From: Rhodococcus wratislaviensis
GTDB taxonomy: Bacteria > Actinomycetota > Actinomycetes > Mycobacteriales > Mycobacteriaceae
Direction: 5' to 3'
Length of the DNA stretch: 64,000 nucleotides
Assembly (NCBI RefSeq): GCF_900455735.1
Contig: NZ_UAUI01000009.1
Location: 1-64,000 of the forward strand
This document shows, one piece after another, positions 42,427-50,597 of this stretch. The position numbers and the translations under genes are program-made. How positions within the stretch are numbered: the stretch's first letter is position 1; each line of letters starts with the position of its first letter. The notes below the pieces were generated by a model, which worked only from the letters and a program-made list of their open reading frames with translations, had not been told where the DNA came from and did not search any database.

Positions 42427-43383
42427 ATGGAGAGTGGCGGATCGGAGACGTGGGGGAGTGACGAAGTAGGAGACGACCCCGATCGGTGGCGGACAGCCGG
42501 CGAGAGGATCGACAGCCTGTTGGACGCGAGTTCGACAGGTGGCTCGGTGGCACGTGATCGCGCCGAGCAACTGGTCCGTGAGGTGGTCGAACTCTATGGC
42601 GCCGGGTTGCAGCGCGTCCTCGAGATCATCGGTGACCGCGACGACGACCTCGTCGAGCGGCTCGCCGACGACGAACTCGTGGCCAGCCTGCTGCTGGTGA
42701 ACGGACTCCATCCGCACGATGTCGAGACGAGGGTCGCGACCGCGCTCGACAGTGTGCGCCCCTACCTGGGCTCCCATGGCGGTGACGTCGAATTGCTCGG
42801 CGTGGTGGACGGTGTGGTGCGGCTTCGGTTGACCGGCAGCTGTAAGAGCTGTCCGTCGTCGGCGGTGACGCTGGAATTGGCAGTCAAGGACGCCGTACTG
42901 GCTGCCGCACCGGAGACCGTGGACATCGAGGTGGTGGGTGCCACGCCCGCCGCAGGATCCGGGCTGATCGCCGCGGAATCGCTGTTCTCCCATGTTCATC
43001 CGGACGGATCGGACGGGTCGAGCGGCACCGGGACGTGGGTGTCGGTGCCCGAACTCGAGGAGCTCACGCCCGGGGAGGTGGCGGGATTCTCCGTTGCCGG
43101 GCTACCGATTCTGGTGTGCCGGATCGGGGAGCAGTTGTTCGCCTACCGCGACCGGTGCGCCGCCTGCACCAACTCGCTGGCCGGGGCCACGCTGCAACGC
43201 AAGGCGGGTGGGCAGGTGGGAGACGCGGTGCTGCGCTGCCCGTCGTGCCGGGCGCACTTCGACCCGCGCCGGGCGGGCCTGCGCCTCGACGGTGACGCGG
43301 ACGCCGAAACGCTGTCGCCGCTTCCGGTCCTCGTGCGTGACGGCGTCGTCTCCGTCGCGGTGCCGGCCGCGGAGGTGGCGTGA
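42427..43383 (+). CDS. hhyE: NifU/Rieske-like iron-sulfur protein of hydrogenase (HhyE-type)
   Basis: A 318-residue two-domain protein. A helical N-terminus leads into a NifU C-terminal-type domain (~118-175: RPYLGSHGGDVELLGVVDGV, then SCKSCPSSAVTLE with the CxxC cluster site). It is followed by a Rieske-like domain (~200-315) in which the usual CxH/CxxH pairs are replaced by RCAACTNSL and RCPSCRAHFD. The latter is thus likely to ligate a rubredoxin-like or all-Cys cluster. A protein of this type is linked to Hhy in Mycobacterium smegmatis as a probable electron carrier. The symbol follows that usage. Confidence 0.82.
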   Translation: MESGGSETWGSDEVGDDPDRWRTAGERIDSLLDASSTGGSVARDRAEQLVREVVELYGAGLQRVLEIIGDRDDDLVERLADDELVASLLLVNGLHPHDVETRVATALDSVRPYLGSHGGDVELLGVVDGVVRLRLTGSCKSCPSSAVTLELAVKDAVLAAAPETVDIEVVGATPAAGSGLIAAESLFSHVHPDGSDGSSGTGTWVSVPELEELTPGEVAGFSVAGLPILVCRIGEQLFAYRDRCAACTNSLAGATLQRKAGGQVGDAVLRCPSCRAHFDPRRAGLRLDGDADAETLSPLPVLVRDGVVSVAVPAAEVA

Positions 43384-44027
43384 TGAGCCCGTCGGGGAAC
43401 GGACTGCGCATACTGCAGCGCATCGCGTCCGAGCGGCCCACACCGGTGGTCGGGGAGCGGTGCGACATGTGCGCCGTGCCGATCGCCGACGCCCATCAGC
43501 ACGTCGTGAACGTCCAGGACAGGCAACTGATGTGCGTGTGCCGTGGGTGCTACCTGCTGTTCACCGACGAGAGCGCCGAACTGCGCTTCCGGGCCGTCCC
43601 GGAACGCTACCTGTCGTTCCCCGACTTCGAACTCGCACCGGGACGCTGGGACGAACTGGAGATCCCCGTCGGGCTCGCGTTCGTGTTCCGGAACTCCCTG
43701 CTGGGCAAGACCGTCGCGTTCTATCCCGGCCCGGCAGGTGCCACCGAGTCGGAGCTGCCACTCGACGCCTGGGACAGCGTCCTCGCGGCGAACCCGGCGC
43801 TCGGACGGCTGTCCGCCGACACGGAGGCGTTGCTGCTGCGGATCCCGGAGCGCGGCGGCGGCGACCCCGAGTGTTACCTCGTCCCCATCGACGCCTGCTA
43901 CCAACTGGTCGGCGAACTGCGGCAGGTGTGGCGGGGGTTCGACGGCGGCCAGGACGCCCGCCGGGTCATCGACACGTTCTTCGAGACGGTGCGTGCGCGC
44001 AGTCGCGTCGCGAAGGAGCCGACGTGA
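43383..44027 (+). CDS. DUF5947-type hydrogenase-associated protein
   Basis: A 214-residue protein found in actinobacterial group 1h loci. The N-terminal third has a likely metal-binding set of cysteines: ERCDMCAVPIADAHQHVV and LMCVCRGCYLLF, with two His between. The rest (IPVGLAFVFRNSLLGKTVAF) is alpha/beta without a recognised motif. ATG 43383 overlaps the hhyE stop (TGATG). Function unknown; a role in cofactor insertion or cluster assembly is plausible from the Cys/His pattern and the context. Confidence 0.7.
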   Translation: MSPSGNGLRILQRIASERPTPVVGERCDMCAVPIADAHQHVVNVQDRQLMCVCRGCYLLFTDESAELRFRAVPERYLSFPDFELAPGRWDELEIPVGLAFVFRNSLLGKTVAFYPGPAGATESELPLDAWDSVLAANPALGRLSADTEALLLRIPERGGGDPECYLVPIDACYQLVGELRQVWRGFDGGQDARRVIDTFFETVRARSRVAKEPT

Positions 44028-44671
44028 CCGAGCTGTCGTTCCACGTGGAGGACGTGTTTCCGGAACCGTTCGCGGTTGCGCCGAATCTCACTGCGCGAGT
44101 GGAAGTGACGGAGTCCAGCGATGCCGTCGTGCACGCGATGGCCGTCCGGTGCCAGGTCCGTATCGACCCCCAGCGCCGCCGCTACACGGACGGCGAGGCG
44201 GTGGGCCTCCTCGACCTGTTCGGGCCCCGTGAGCGGTGGACGTCCACACTCAAACCGTTCCAGTGGATGCAGACCAGCACCGTGGCCCAGGGGTTCACCG
44301 GGTCCAGCGTGGTGGAGTTGCCGCTGCCGTGCACGTACGACTTCGAGGTGACGGCGTCGAAGTATCTGCACGCCCTGGACGAGGCCGGGTCGACGGTGCC
44401 GCTGGTGTTCCTGTTCAGCGGAACGGTCTTCACCCGCGGGGTCGCCGGTTTCGGTGTGGAACGGATCCCGTGGGACCGCGAGTCGACCTACGACCTGCCG
44501 GTGTCGGTGTGGCGCGAACTTGTTCAGGCGCACTACCCGAACACGGGGTGGGTGCGCCTCGACCACGACACCCTCGCAGCGCTGGCGCGCTACAAGGCGG
44601 CGCACGGGCTGATCGGCCTGGACGTCGCCATTTCGGACCTGCTGCAGGGAGCCGGGGAGGTGATCGCATGA
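44024..44671 (+). CDS. DUF6084-type hydrogenase-associated protein
   Basis: A 215-residue protein starting at GTG 44024, overlapping the previous stop (GTGA). Sequence is beta-rich (FAVAPNLTARVEVTESSDAV, MAVRCQVRIDPQRRRYTDGE, WTSTLKPFQWMQTSTVAQGF) with a helical C-terminus (LAALARYKAAHGLIGLDVAI). No Cys-rich site, signal peptide or membrane helix. It is probably a beta-sandwich scaffold or assembly factor of the hydrogenase. The biochemical role is undescribed as far as I know. Confidence 0.68.
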   Translation: MTELSFHVEDVFPEPFAVAPNLTARVEVTESSDAVVHAMAVRCQVRIDPQRRRYTDGEAVGLLDLFGPRERWTSTLKPFQWMQTSTVAQGFTGSSVVELPLPCTYDFEVTASKYLHALDEAGSTVPLVFLFSGTVFTRGVAGFGVERIPWDRESTYDLPVSVWRELVQAHYPNTGWVRLDHDTLAALARYKAAHGLIGLDVAISDLLQGAGEVIA

Positions 44672-46110
44672 TCTCCCCGGCGTCCCTGCAGCGAGTACGT
44701 GCCGTGGCCGACGCGGTCCTGTACGAGGGCTACCTGCTGTATCCGTATCGTGCGAGTTCGTCGAAGAACCAGTCGCGGTGGCAGTTCGGCGTCCTCGGAC
44801 CGTCGGGTGCGGCCGAGTCGGGGATCGGCGAAGCACCACGCATGTCCTGCCAGACCCTGATGCGGGCCGGCGACGGTGCGGGGGTGAACGTCACCCTCCG
44901 ATTCCTGCAGCTCCAGGTGCGCAGCATCGAACGCGCGGTCGCGGACTCGGCGGAGTTCGTTCCCGTCGACGAACTGACCGTCGCGGGCGCGAGCTGGCTC
45001 AGCTGGGACGAGGCGGTGGAGCGCGAATTCGATCTCGGCATCCAGCACCCCGCGCAGTGGCCGGGCGAACGCAACCTCGACGTTCACATCGACGGCGGCA
45101 CCCAGGTGGAGGAACTGCGGGACGAGGACGGATCCCTCGCCGGCCGCGTGGTGCGCACTCGATGGCCCGCACACGCCGTCGTGACGGTGGGGAGCGACAG
45201 CGTCGACGGGCTGAACCGCGTGCGGGTGTCCGTCGAGAACACGACCACCGCGCAGGACGTTGCCGGCTGGGACAAGGACTCGGCGATCCGGCAGTCCCTG
45301 ATCGGCGCCCACCTGATCCTGGCGGCCGAGAATACCGAGTTCGTCTCACTCCTCGAACCTCCCTCGGAGGCGGCGCAACTCGCGGGCACGTGCGCGCACG
45401 AACGGTGCTACCCGGTGCTGGCCGGGCTGCCGGGGGAGACGGACCTCGTCCTGGTGTCGCCGATCATCCTGTACGACCACCCGGAGGTGGCCGAGCAGAG
45501 CGACGGGGCACTGTTCGACGCCACCGAGATCGACGAAATCCTCACACTGCGCGTCATGACCCTCACCGAGGAGGAGAAGCGGCAGGCCCGCGCCACCGAC
45601 CCGCTCGCCGCCCAGATCATCGACCGGTGCGAGCAGATGTCGCCGGCGACGCTCGCCCAGATGCACGGCATCCTGCGAGACCCGCACCTCCCGGACCCGC
45701 ACCTCCCGGACCCGCACCTCCCGGACCCGCACCTCCCGGACCCGGGCCTCCCCGACATGGGGCTCGTCCCGGAACTGACCGACGACATGCCGTGGTGGGA
45801 TCCGGACGCCGACACCGCCGTACGCCCGGACGTCGACGGCGTGATCGTGAACGGCATCCGGGTGGCGAAGGGCACCGTCGTGCGGATCCACCCGTCGCGG
45901 CGCGCCGACGCCCAGGACCTGTTCTTCGCGGGACAGCTGGCTCGCGTGGTGACCGTGCACGCCGACGTCGACGGTGGCACCCACGTCGGGGTCGTGCTGG
46001 TGGACGACCCCGCGTCGGAGTTGCACGAGTGGTACGGACGGTATCTGTACTTCGCCCCGGACGAGGTGGAGCCGGTCTCGGCAGACACCGGAAAGGATGG
46101 ACAGCCATGA
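44668..46110 (+). CDS. Large hydrogenase-associated protein with DPHLP repeats
   Basis: A 480-residue soluble protein with no recognised enzyme motif. Its N-terminal region (VLYEGYLLYPYRASSSKNQS, RWQFGVLGP) and middle (ENTTTAQDVAGWDKDSAIRQ) are alpha/beta. At ~338-363 five DPHLP units form a Pro-rich linker. A small C-terminal domain follows (VIVNGIRVAKGTVVRIHPSR to WYGRYLYFAPDEVEPV). ATG 44668 overlaps the previous stop. Conserved association with the hydrogenase suggests a scaffold or maturation role; this is inference. Confidence 0.68.
   Translation: MISPASLQRVRAVADAVLYEGYLLYPYRASSSKNQSRWQFGVLGPSGAAESGIGEAPRMSCQTLMRAGDGAGVNVTLRFLQLQVRSIERAVADSAEFVPVDELTVAGASWLSWDEAVEREFDLGIQHPAQWPGERNLDVHIDGGTQVEELRDEDGSLAGRVVRTRWPAHAVVTVGSDSVDGLNRVRVSVENTTTAQDVAGWDKDSAIRQSLIGAHLILAAENTEFVSLLEPPSEAAQLAGTCAHERCYPVLAGLPGETDLVLVSPIILYDHPEVAEQSDGALFDATEIDEILTLRVMTLTEEEKRQARATDPLAAQIIDRCEQMSPATLAQMHGILRDPHLPDPHLPDPHLPDPHLPDPGLPDMGLVPELTDDMPWWDPDADTAVRPDVDGVIVNGIRVAKGTVVRIHPSRRADAQDLFFAGQLARVVTVHADVDGGTHVGVVLVDDPASELHEWYGRYLYFAPDEVEPVSADTGKDGQP
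45679..45753 (+). repeat. Five tandem 15-bp repeats in coding sequence
   Basis: Four identical copies of GACCCGCACCTCCCG and one degenerate copy encode DPHLP x4 plus DPGLP. Near-perfect DNA identity suggests recent expansion. It lies between two folded domains and probably acts as a rigid Pro-rich spacer. Confidence 0.9.
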
Positions 46111-46226
46111 AGATTCTCGGAGAGATGACTACCGCGGCTCTGGCGTTGGTTGCGGTCGCGGGCGTCGCGATCGCCGTCATCGCGATTCCCGATATCAGGC
46201 GATATCTGCGTATCCGGAAAATGTGA
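46107..46226 (+). CDS. 39-residue single-helix membrane protein (DUF6893-like)
   Basis: A short gene with a clear ribosome site (GAAAGGATGG) and ATGA overlap with the gene before it. The product is a single transmembrane helix (~8-28, MTTAALALVAVAGVAIAVIA) with a basic cytoplasmic tail (DIRRYLRIRKM). Small proteins of this kind recur in actinobacterial group 1h loci. It could tether the hydrogenase or its electron-transfer partner to the membrane. Too small for function by homology. Confidence 0.75.
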   Translation: MKILGEMTTAALALVAVAGVAIAVIAIPDIRRYLRIRKM

Positions 46227-46233
46227 GACGCAC

Positions 46234-46746
46234 GTGACGGTGGGCAGGCGAGTTCTGGTTGCCGGTGTAGGCAACATCTTCTTCGGCGACGACGGTTTCG
46301 GGCCCGAGGTACTGCGCGGGGTCGCGGCCAGGTCGCTGCCGCCGGGAGTTCGCGCCGTCGATTTCGGCATTCGTGGAACGCATCTGGCATACGAGCTGCT
46401 CGACGGGTGGGGCGCTCTCCTGCTGGTGGACGCGGTGCCCGACCGCGGTGAGCCCGGCGCGCTGAGGGCGTTCGAGGTGGGCTCCGACTCCGTCCCGGCG
46501 GCGCCGCTGGACGCGCACAGCATGGATCCGGGGGCGGTGTTCGCGAGCTTGCGCGCGCTCGGCGGAACCCTGCCGCGGACCGTGGTCCTCGGCTGCCAGG
46601 TGGAGAACACCGGCGAGGGGATCGGGCTGTCGCCGCGGGTCGAGGCCGCCGTCGGACCGGCCGTGGACATGGTGTTCGAGGTCGTGGACCAACTGCTGGA
46701 GTCCGACTCCGCGGCAACGCTGCAACCGGACGGGACGGAGGGCTGA
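46234..46746 (+). CDS. Hydrogenase maturation protease (HyaD/HycI family)
   Basis: A 170-residue endopeptidase. Conserved parts are VAGVGNIFFGDDGFGPEVLR (Ni-sensing acidic residue near 17), VDFGIRGTHLAYELLDGW, LLLVDAVPDRGEPG (second Asp) and DAHSMDPGAVFASL (His). It cleaves the C-terminal extension of HhyL after nickel insertion. GTG 46234 lies eight bases after the small membrane protein stop. The next gene, hypC, follows after three bases. Confidence 0.9.
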   Translation: MTVGRRVLVAGVGNIFFGDDGFGPEVLRGVAARSLPPGVRAVDFGIRGTHLAYELLDGWGALLLVDAVPDRGEPGALRAFEVGSDSVPAAPLDAHSMDPGAVFASLRALGGTLPRTVVLGCQVENTGEGIGLSPRVEAAVGPAVDMVFEVVDQLLESDSAATLQPDGTEG

Positions 46747-46749
46747 ATC

Positions 46750-47004
46750 GTGTGTCTCGGTATTCCCGGTCAGGTCGTGCGGATGCTGGAGGGCTACGGC
46801 AACCAACTCGCGCTCGTCGACGTCGTCGGCGAACAGCGCAAGGTGAACATCGGCATGCTGCCCGAGGACGTCAGCCTGGAACCGGGCGACTGGATCGTCA
46901 TCCACATGGGATTCGCCATGGAGAAGGTGGACGAGGCGGGCGCCGAAAAGGCGATGGCGGGACTGGAGATGATGGGGCGGTCGCGGACGGCGGACGAAGA
47001 CTAG
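46750..47004 (+). CDS. hypC: Hydrogenase assembly chaperone HypC
   Basis: An 84-residue HypC/HybG protein. The N-terminal MCLGIPGQVV has the essential Cys2, and VDVVGEQRKVNIGMLPEDVS and PGDWIVIHMGFAMEKVD are the beta-barrel. It carries the Fe(CN)2CO moiety with HypD to the large subunit. It starts at GTG 46750. HypD, HypE and HypF, which complete the pathway, are not encoded in this window and must come from elsewhere. Its stop overlaps the convergent membrane-protein gene by four bases. Confidence 0.94.
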   Translation: MCLGIPGQVVRMLEGYGNQLALVDVVGEQRKVNIGMLPEDVSLEPGDWIVIHMGFAMEKVDEAGAEKAMAGLEMMGRSRTADED

Positions 47005-47795
47005 CCCTGCGTGCCGGCATGATGCGGGTCCGGTGGTCCGGCAACGAAGTCGCGCGCCCGGTTCCAGCGGGCGTGGTAGCGCTCGTCGAAACGTGCCTGG
47101 GACCGGGCCATCCGCCGCGGTCGGGTCCGGTAGCGGCGCACCGCCCACCAGGAATCGGGTTTGGCCAGGCGGATCGCGCCGACGATCGCGACCGGCTGGA
47201 ACACGACCCCGACGATCCCCGTGACGAACTTCCCCTTCAGCAGGCAGATCACCGAGATACCGAGCGTGACGAACAGGTAACCGATCGACACCCACCATTC
47301 GGTGGTGCCGATCCGACCGGTCACGAGTTCGGCGCCTCCGATCATCAGACCGGTGATCATCAACGCGCAGAAGATCGCGTCCACCGACTTCCTGCCGGCA
47401 GTGCTCCAGTACACGTCGTCGAGGTGCACCCACAGCGCGAACTCGTCGAAGGTGAGCGCGAGGCCCACTCCGAACGCCGCCGCGAAGACGTTGAGCGCCG
47501 TGCCCTCCGGGGTGGTGGCGATGAGTGCCACCCCGGCGAGAGTCATGAGGAGGATCCCGAGGACCTGGTGGTGAACGTGAACGCCGCCGATGGTGATGTC
47601 GCCGATCAGACCGCCTTCCGGCTCCACCGCGTCGTCCGGTTCCGCCGCTCCCGTTTTCGCGCGGATTCGGCGGGTGATGATCCGGGTGACGACGAACGTG
47701 ACCAGGACCGCGATGAACAGCCACATCACCGGAACCAGCACCACTACCCGGCTGTCGCCTTCGGTATCCACGACGATCTCGGCGAGAAGGGCCAT
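47001..47795 (-). CDS. Polytopic membrane protein of unknown function
   Basis: A 264-residue protein with about six hydrophobic helices (~17-40, 75-95, 98-115, 140-158, 165-185, 190-210). It has polar conserved-looking motifs between them (GGVHVHHQVLGI, GVGLALTFDEFALWVHLDDV) with several His and acidic residues that could bind metal or substrate. The basic C-terminal tail is cytoplasmic. No family name comes to mind. The convergent four-base overlap with hypC is probably incidental. The region 47796-47973 upstream shows no gene. Confidence 0.65.
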   Translation of the reverse strand: MALLAEIVVDTEGDSRVVVLVPVMWLFIAVLVTFVVTRIITRRIRAKTGAAEPDDAVEPEGGLIGDITIGGVHVHHQVLGILLMTLAGVALIATTPEGTALNVFAAAFGVGLALTFDEFALWVHLDDVYWSTAGRKSVDAIFCALMITGLMIGGAELVTGRIGTTEWWVSIGYLFVTLGISVICLLKGKFVTGIVGVVFQPVAIVGAIRLAKPDSWWAVRRYRTRPRRMARSQARFDERYHARWNRARDFVAGPPDPHHAGTQG

Positions 47796-47973
47796 CTCGA
47801 CACTCCGTCAGGTGGGGGACATCATCTCCAATCTGGGTATACACCTCACCGGCGGGCTGCGGACGAAGACCGGCCCTTCCGTGTGCCCGCCGTGACGGCC
47901 GTTGTCGAGCCTTGACCTCGGCTGGGCGCTGGAGGAGCGTGATGAGTCCCGGCTCGGGATGAGGTGATCGGTT

Positions 47974-48927
47974 GTGCGGAGATCGCGTCGGCTTTGGGTG
48001 GGGGTGCTCGTCGCGCTGATGGTGGCCGTCTCGTCCTGCGCGTCGGACTCCGATGACGCTGCCGCGCGAGACGTTGCAGGCCCGGTGGATATCGGAGGGG
48101 GCCGCAGTGTGTATCTGACGTGCGGCGGCGAGAGCCGTGACGGCGACCCGACCGTGGTCCTGGTCTCGGGGTATCACGATTCCTCGGATGTGTGGACGCA
48201 ATCCGACGTGCTGAGCGTGATCGGTTCGGCGGCGGGGCCGCCGGTGTTCGAGGGCGTCTCCGCCTCGCATCGGGTGTGCGCGTACGACCGGCCCGGCACC
48301 GTGCGATATGTCGAGGGAACTCCGCTGACCGACCGCAGTTCTCCGGTCCCGCAGCCGCGCACGGCCGAGGACATCGTCGCGGAACTGTCGGCGGTTCTGA
48401 GCGCTGGGGAGGTGGCCGGGCCGTACATCCTGGTCGGGCATTCGCTGGGCGGGTTGATCGTGCGCCTCTACGCGCACACCCATCCCGATCAGGTGCGCGG
48501 GGTCGTGTTCGTCGACGCATTCAGCCCCACCGTGCCCGCGTTGTTCGGGCCCCAGTGGCCCAGCTATCGCGACGAACTGTTGAATCCACCGATCGACCAG
48601 TTGCCCATACCGTCCATGCACAGCCCCGAGTCCGAGCGCGTCGACCTGGACGCCAGTGTCGCGCAGGTTCTGTCCGCGCCCCCGCTGCCCCCGATGCCGC
48701 TGGCGGTGCTGACCAAGACCGAATCGTTCGCGGGACTCCAGTCGCTGCCCGGTCTCCCCGCCGAGGACGTGAACCGGGTGTACGAGAAGGCGCAGGACGA
48801 CCTCGTCGCGTTGGAACCGGCGACGCCGCACACCTTCGCGACCGGTAGTGACCACTACATTCAGTTCTCGCAACCCGATCTCGTGGTGAGCTCGACCGAA
48901 CTGGTGATCTCCCGGGCCGGGCGGTAG
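47974..48927 (+). CDS. Lipoprotein alpha/beta hydrolase
   Basis: A 317-residue protein. The signal peptide (LWVGVLVALMVAVSSC) has a lipobox ending in Cys ~22, so it is membrane-anchored outside the cell. The hydrolase core has VVLVSGYHDSSDVW, the nucleophile elbow LVGHSLGGLIVRLYA (Ser), and a C-terminal His in ATGSDHYIQFSQP. Similar secreted hydrolases in actinobacteria are esterases or lipases. Start GTG 47974. Not clearly linked to neighbours. Confidence 0.85.
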   Translation: MRRSRRLWVGVLVALMVAVSSCASDSDDAAARDVAGPVDIGGGRSVYLTCGGESRDGDPTVVLVSGYHDSSDVWTQSDVLSVIGSAAGPPVFEGVSASHRVCAYDRPGTVRYVEGTPLTDRSSPVPQPRTAEDIVAELSAVLSAGEVAGPYILVGHSLGGLIVRLYAHTHPDQVRGVVFVDAFSPTVPALFGPQWPSYRDELLNPPIDQLPIPSMHSPESERVDLDASVAQVLSAPPLPPMPLAVLTKTESFAGLQSLPGLPAEDVNRVYEKAQDDLVALEPATPHTFATGSDHYIQFSQPDLVVSSTELVISRAGR

Positions 48928-48930
48928 TGG

Positions 48931-49914
48931 CTACCGTCGGGACGGGAAATGGTGCAGGGCGCCGACGCCGACGCCGACGCCAGAGGCAGTCCACAGGCGG
49001 GCAGGGTCGTACCAGTGGTCGCGGCCGATCAGGTCGAGGTGTCGTTCGGTCAGACCGTGCCGGGCACCGGCGGTGACTGCTTCGTCGAAGGTGAGACTCG
49101 TGGCCGGCAGTCGGAGACGGCCCGAGTCCGCGAGTGCCTGACCGAGTTCGCGGACGGACACCGGGTCGGGATGGCAGGCATGGAATACGTCGCCGGGGCG
49201 CGCGGGGGACTGCGCGGCGAGGCCGGCGAGGAGCCGTGCGAGATCGTTCACCGCGATGATCGAGATCCGGGATCGTCCCTCGTCGACCCAGGCCCCCAAC
49301 GTCTCGAGGATCCGGGTGAATCCGGGAACGAACCAGCGGTCGCCGTGGCCGTGGACGAATCCGGGCCGGACGACGCAACCACCCCGTTCGAGGACGCGGT
49401 GTTCGGCAGTCAGCCTGCTCGCGCTCAGTGCCGAGACGGGTGCGGGCGCGGCCTCGAACTCGCCGATTCCGCTGTGCGGCCCGGACCCGTACACGCCGAT
49501 GGTGCTGACGTAGATCACCTGGTCGATGCCGTTTCGGGCCGCGGCGGCAAGCAGATTCTCGGTGCCCTCGACGTTGACGGCGACGCACTGCGCCGGGTCG
49601 TTCCCGGTGTAGGAGGCGGCATGGATCACGACATCGGCGCCGATGAGCGCCCTTTCGAGGCTCGCCGGATCGGCGAGAGTCGCCCGGGCCGACACGACGC
49701 CCGGAATCTCGGTGTGTGACGGTGTGCGCGCCACCGCGGTGCAGTGGATTCCGGCCGACGCCAGTGCCGTCACGGTGGCCGATCCGACGAAGCCGGTGGC
49801 TCCCACCACCGCGACACGGACCGGCGTGGAGGGTGTTCGACCGTCGTCGGTCGCGGTCGACGCTGGTACCGTCTCTCCGGGCAATGGGCGTGTGGTCCGT
49901 GCTTTCATCGTCAT
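48931..49914 (-). CDS. gblE: NAD-dependent epimerase/dehydratase, GblE-type
   Basis: A 327-residue extended SDR. The Rossmann motif is VAVVGATGFVGSATVTAL (~33-50), and YVSTIGVYGSGP is the catalytic Ser region. Its Tyr-x-x-x-Lys site is not classical: S-A-S-R-L-T-A-E stands in that position. In R. jostii RHA1 a gene of this kind (gblE) accompanies the gamma-butyrolactone synthase gblA and receptor gblR and is thought to act in tailoring the signal molecule. It diverges from gblR by only ~30 bases. Confidence 0.82.
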   Translation of the reverse strand: MTMKARTTRPLPGETVPASTATDDGRTPSTPVRVAVVGATGFVGSATVTALASAGIHCTAVARTPSHTEIPGVVSARATLADPASLERALIGADVVIHAASYTGNDPAQCVAVNVEGTENLLAAAARNGIDQVIYVSTIGVYGSGPHSGIGEFEAAPAPVSALSASRLTAEHRVLERGGCVVRPGFVHGHGDRWFVPGFTRILETLGAWVDEGRSRISIIAVNDLARLLAGLAAQSPARPGDVFHACHPDPVSVRELGQALADSGRLRLPATSLTFDEAVTAGARHGLTERHLDLIGRDHWYDPARLWTASGVGVGVGALHHFPSRR

Positions 49915-49949
49915 CGTTCTTCTCTCGTGCGGCAGGGAAAGGTGTGAAC

Positions 49950-50597
49950 GTGGTTCAGCAGGCGCGTGCTGCGGCGACCCGACAGCAGATCGTCCGCGGG
50001 GCGGCGGAGATGTTCGAGAAGTCGGGGTTCGAAGGAGCCAGGCTCGGCAACATCGTCGAGAACGCCGGAATCACGAAGGGGGCCTTGTACTTCCATTTCC
50101 GCTCGAAAGAGGATCTCGCGCGGTTCATCATCGGTGAGCAACACCGGATCTCCATCGCGTCGGTCGAGGCGATCGGCCGTGAGCAGGTTTCGGCGATCGA
50201 GCAGATCGTGATGCTCTGTCACGAGATGGCCCGGCAGATCGTGAACGACCCGATCGTGCGAGCCGGTATCCGGATCACCCTCGAACTCAGTGCCGACGAC
50301 CAGGGCCCCGCCGATCCCTATCTCGACTGGATCAACAGTTGCGAGATGCTCGCCACGCGGGCCGTCGAGCAGGGAGATCTCCTCCCGGACATCGATCCGC
50401 CGAGGCTGGCGCGGTTCGTCATCGGCGCCTTCACCGGCGTCCAGACCGTCTCCCAGGTGTTGACGCAGCGCACCGACCTCGAGCAACGCGTCGACGACAT
50501 GTGGGGGTTCCTGCTCCCCGGGATCATGCCCGCGACCCGGCATCAGGACATCGCCCGGATCCGCCGGGCCCGCTGGACACCCGACGACGCCGATTAG
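49950..50597 (+). CDS. gblR: Gamma-butyrolactone receptor, TetR family (GblR)
   Basis: A 215-residue TetR-family protein of the ArpA/ScbR type. The helix-turn-helix is IVRGAAEMFEKSGFEGARLG, NIVENAGITKGALYFHFRSK, and RITLELSADDQGPADPYLDW lies in the ligand domain. Such receptors repress the synthase gene and antibiotic genes until the butyrolactone binds. GTG 49950 has AGGGAAAGG seven bases upstream; GTG 49944 is possible. Its 3' end overlaps convergent gblA by four bases. Confidence 0.88.
   Translation: MVQQARAAATRQQIVRGAAEMFEKSGFEGARLGNIVENAGITKGALYFHFRSKEDLARFIIGEQHRISIASVEAIGREQVSAIEQIVMLCHEMARQIVNDPIVRAGIRITLELSADDQGPADPYLDWINSCEMLATRAVEQGDLLPDIDPPRLARFVIGAFTGVQTVSQVLTQRTDLEQRVDDMWGFLLPGIMPATRHQDIARIRRARWTPDDAD

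Noticed and set aside
40245..42428. 727-codon open frame on the minus strand opposite the hydrogenase large subunit
   Set aside because: High GC content keeps antisense frames open; the plus strand encodes a clear HhyL with both nickel motifs, and the antisense product is low-complexity Arg/Val/His-rich with no motif.
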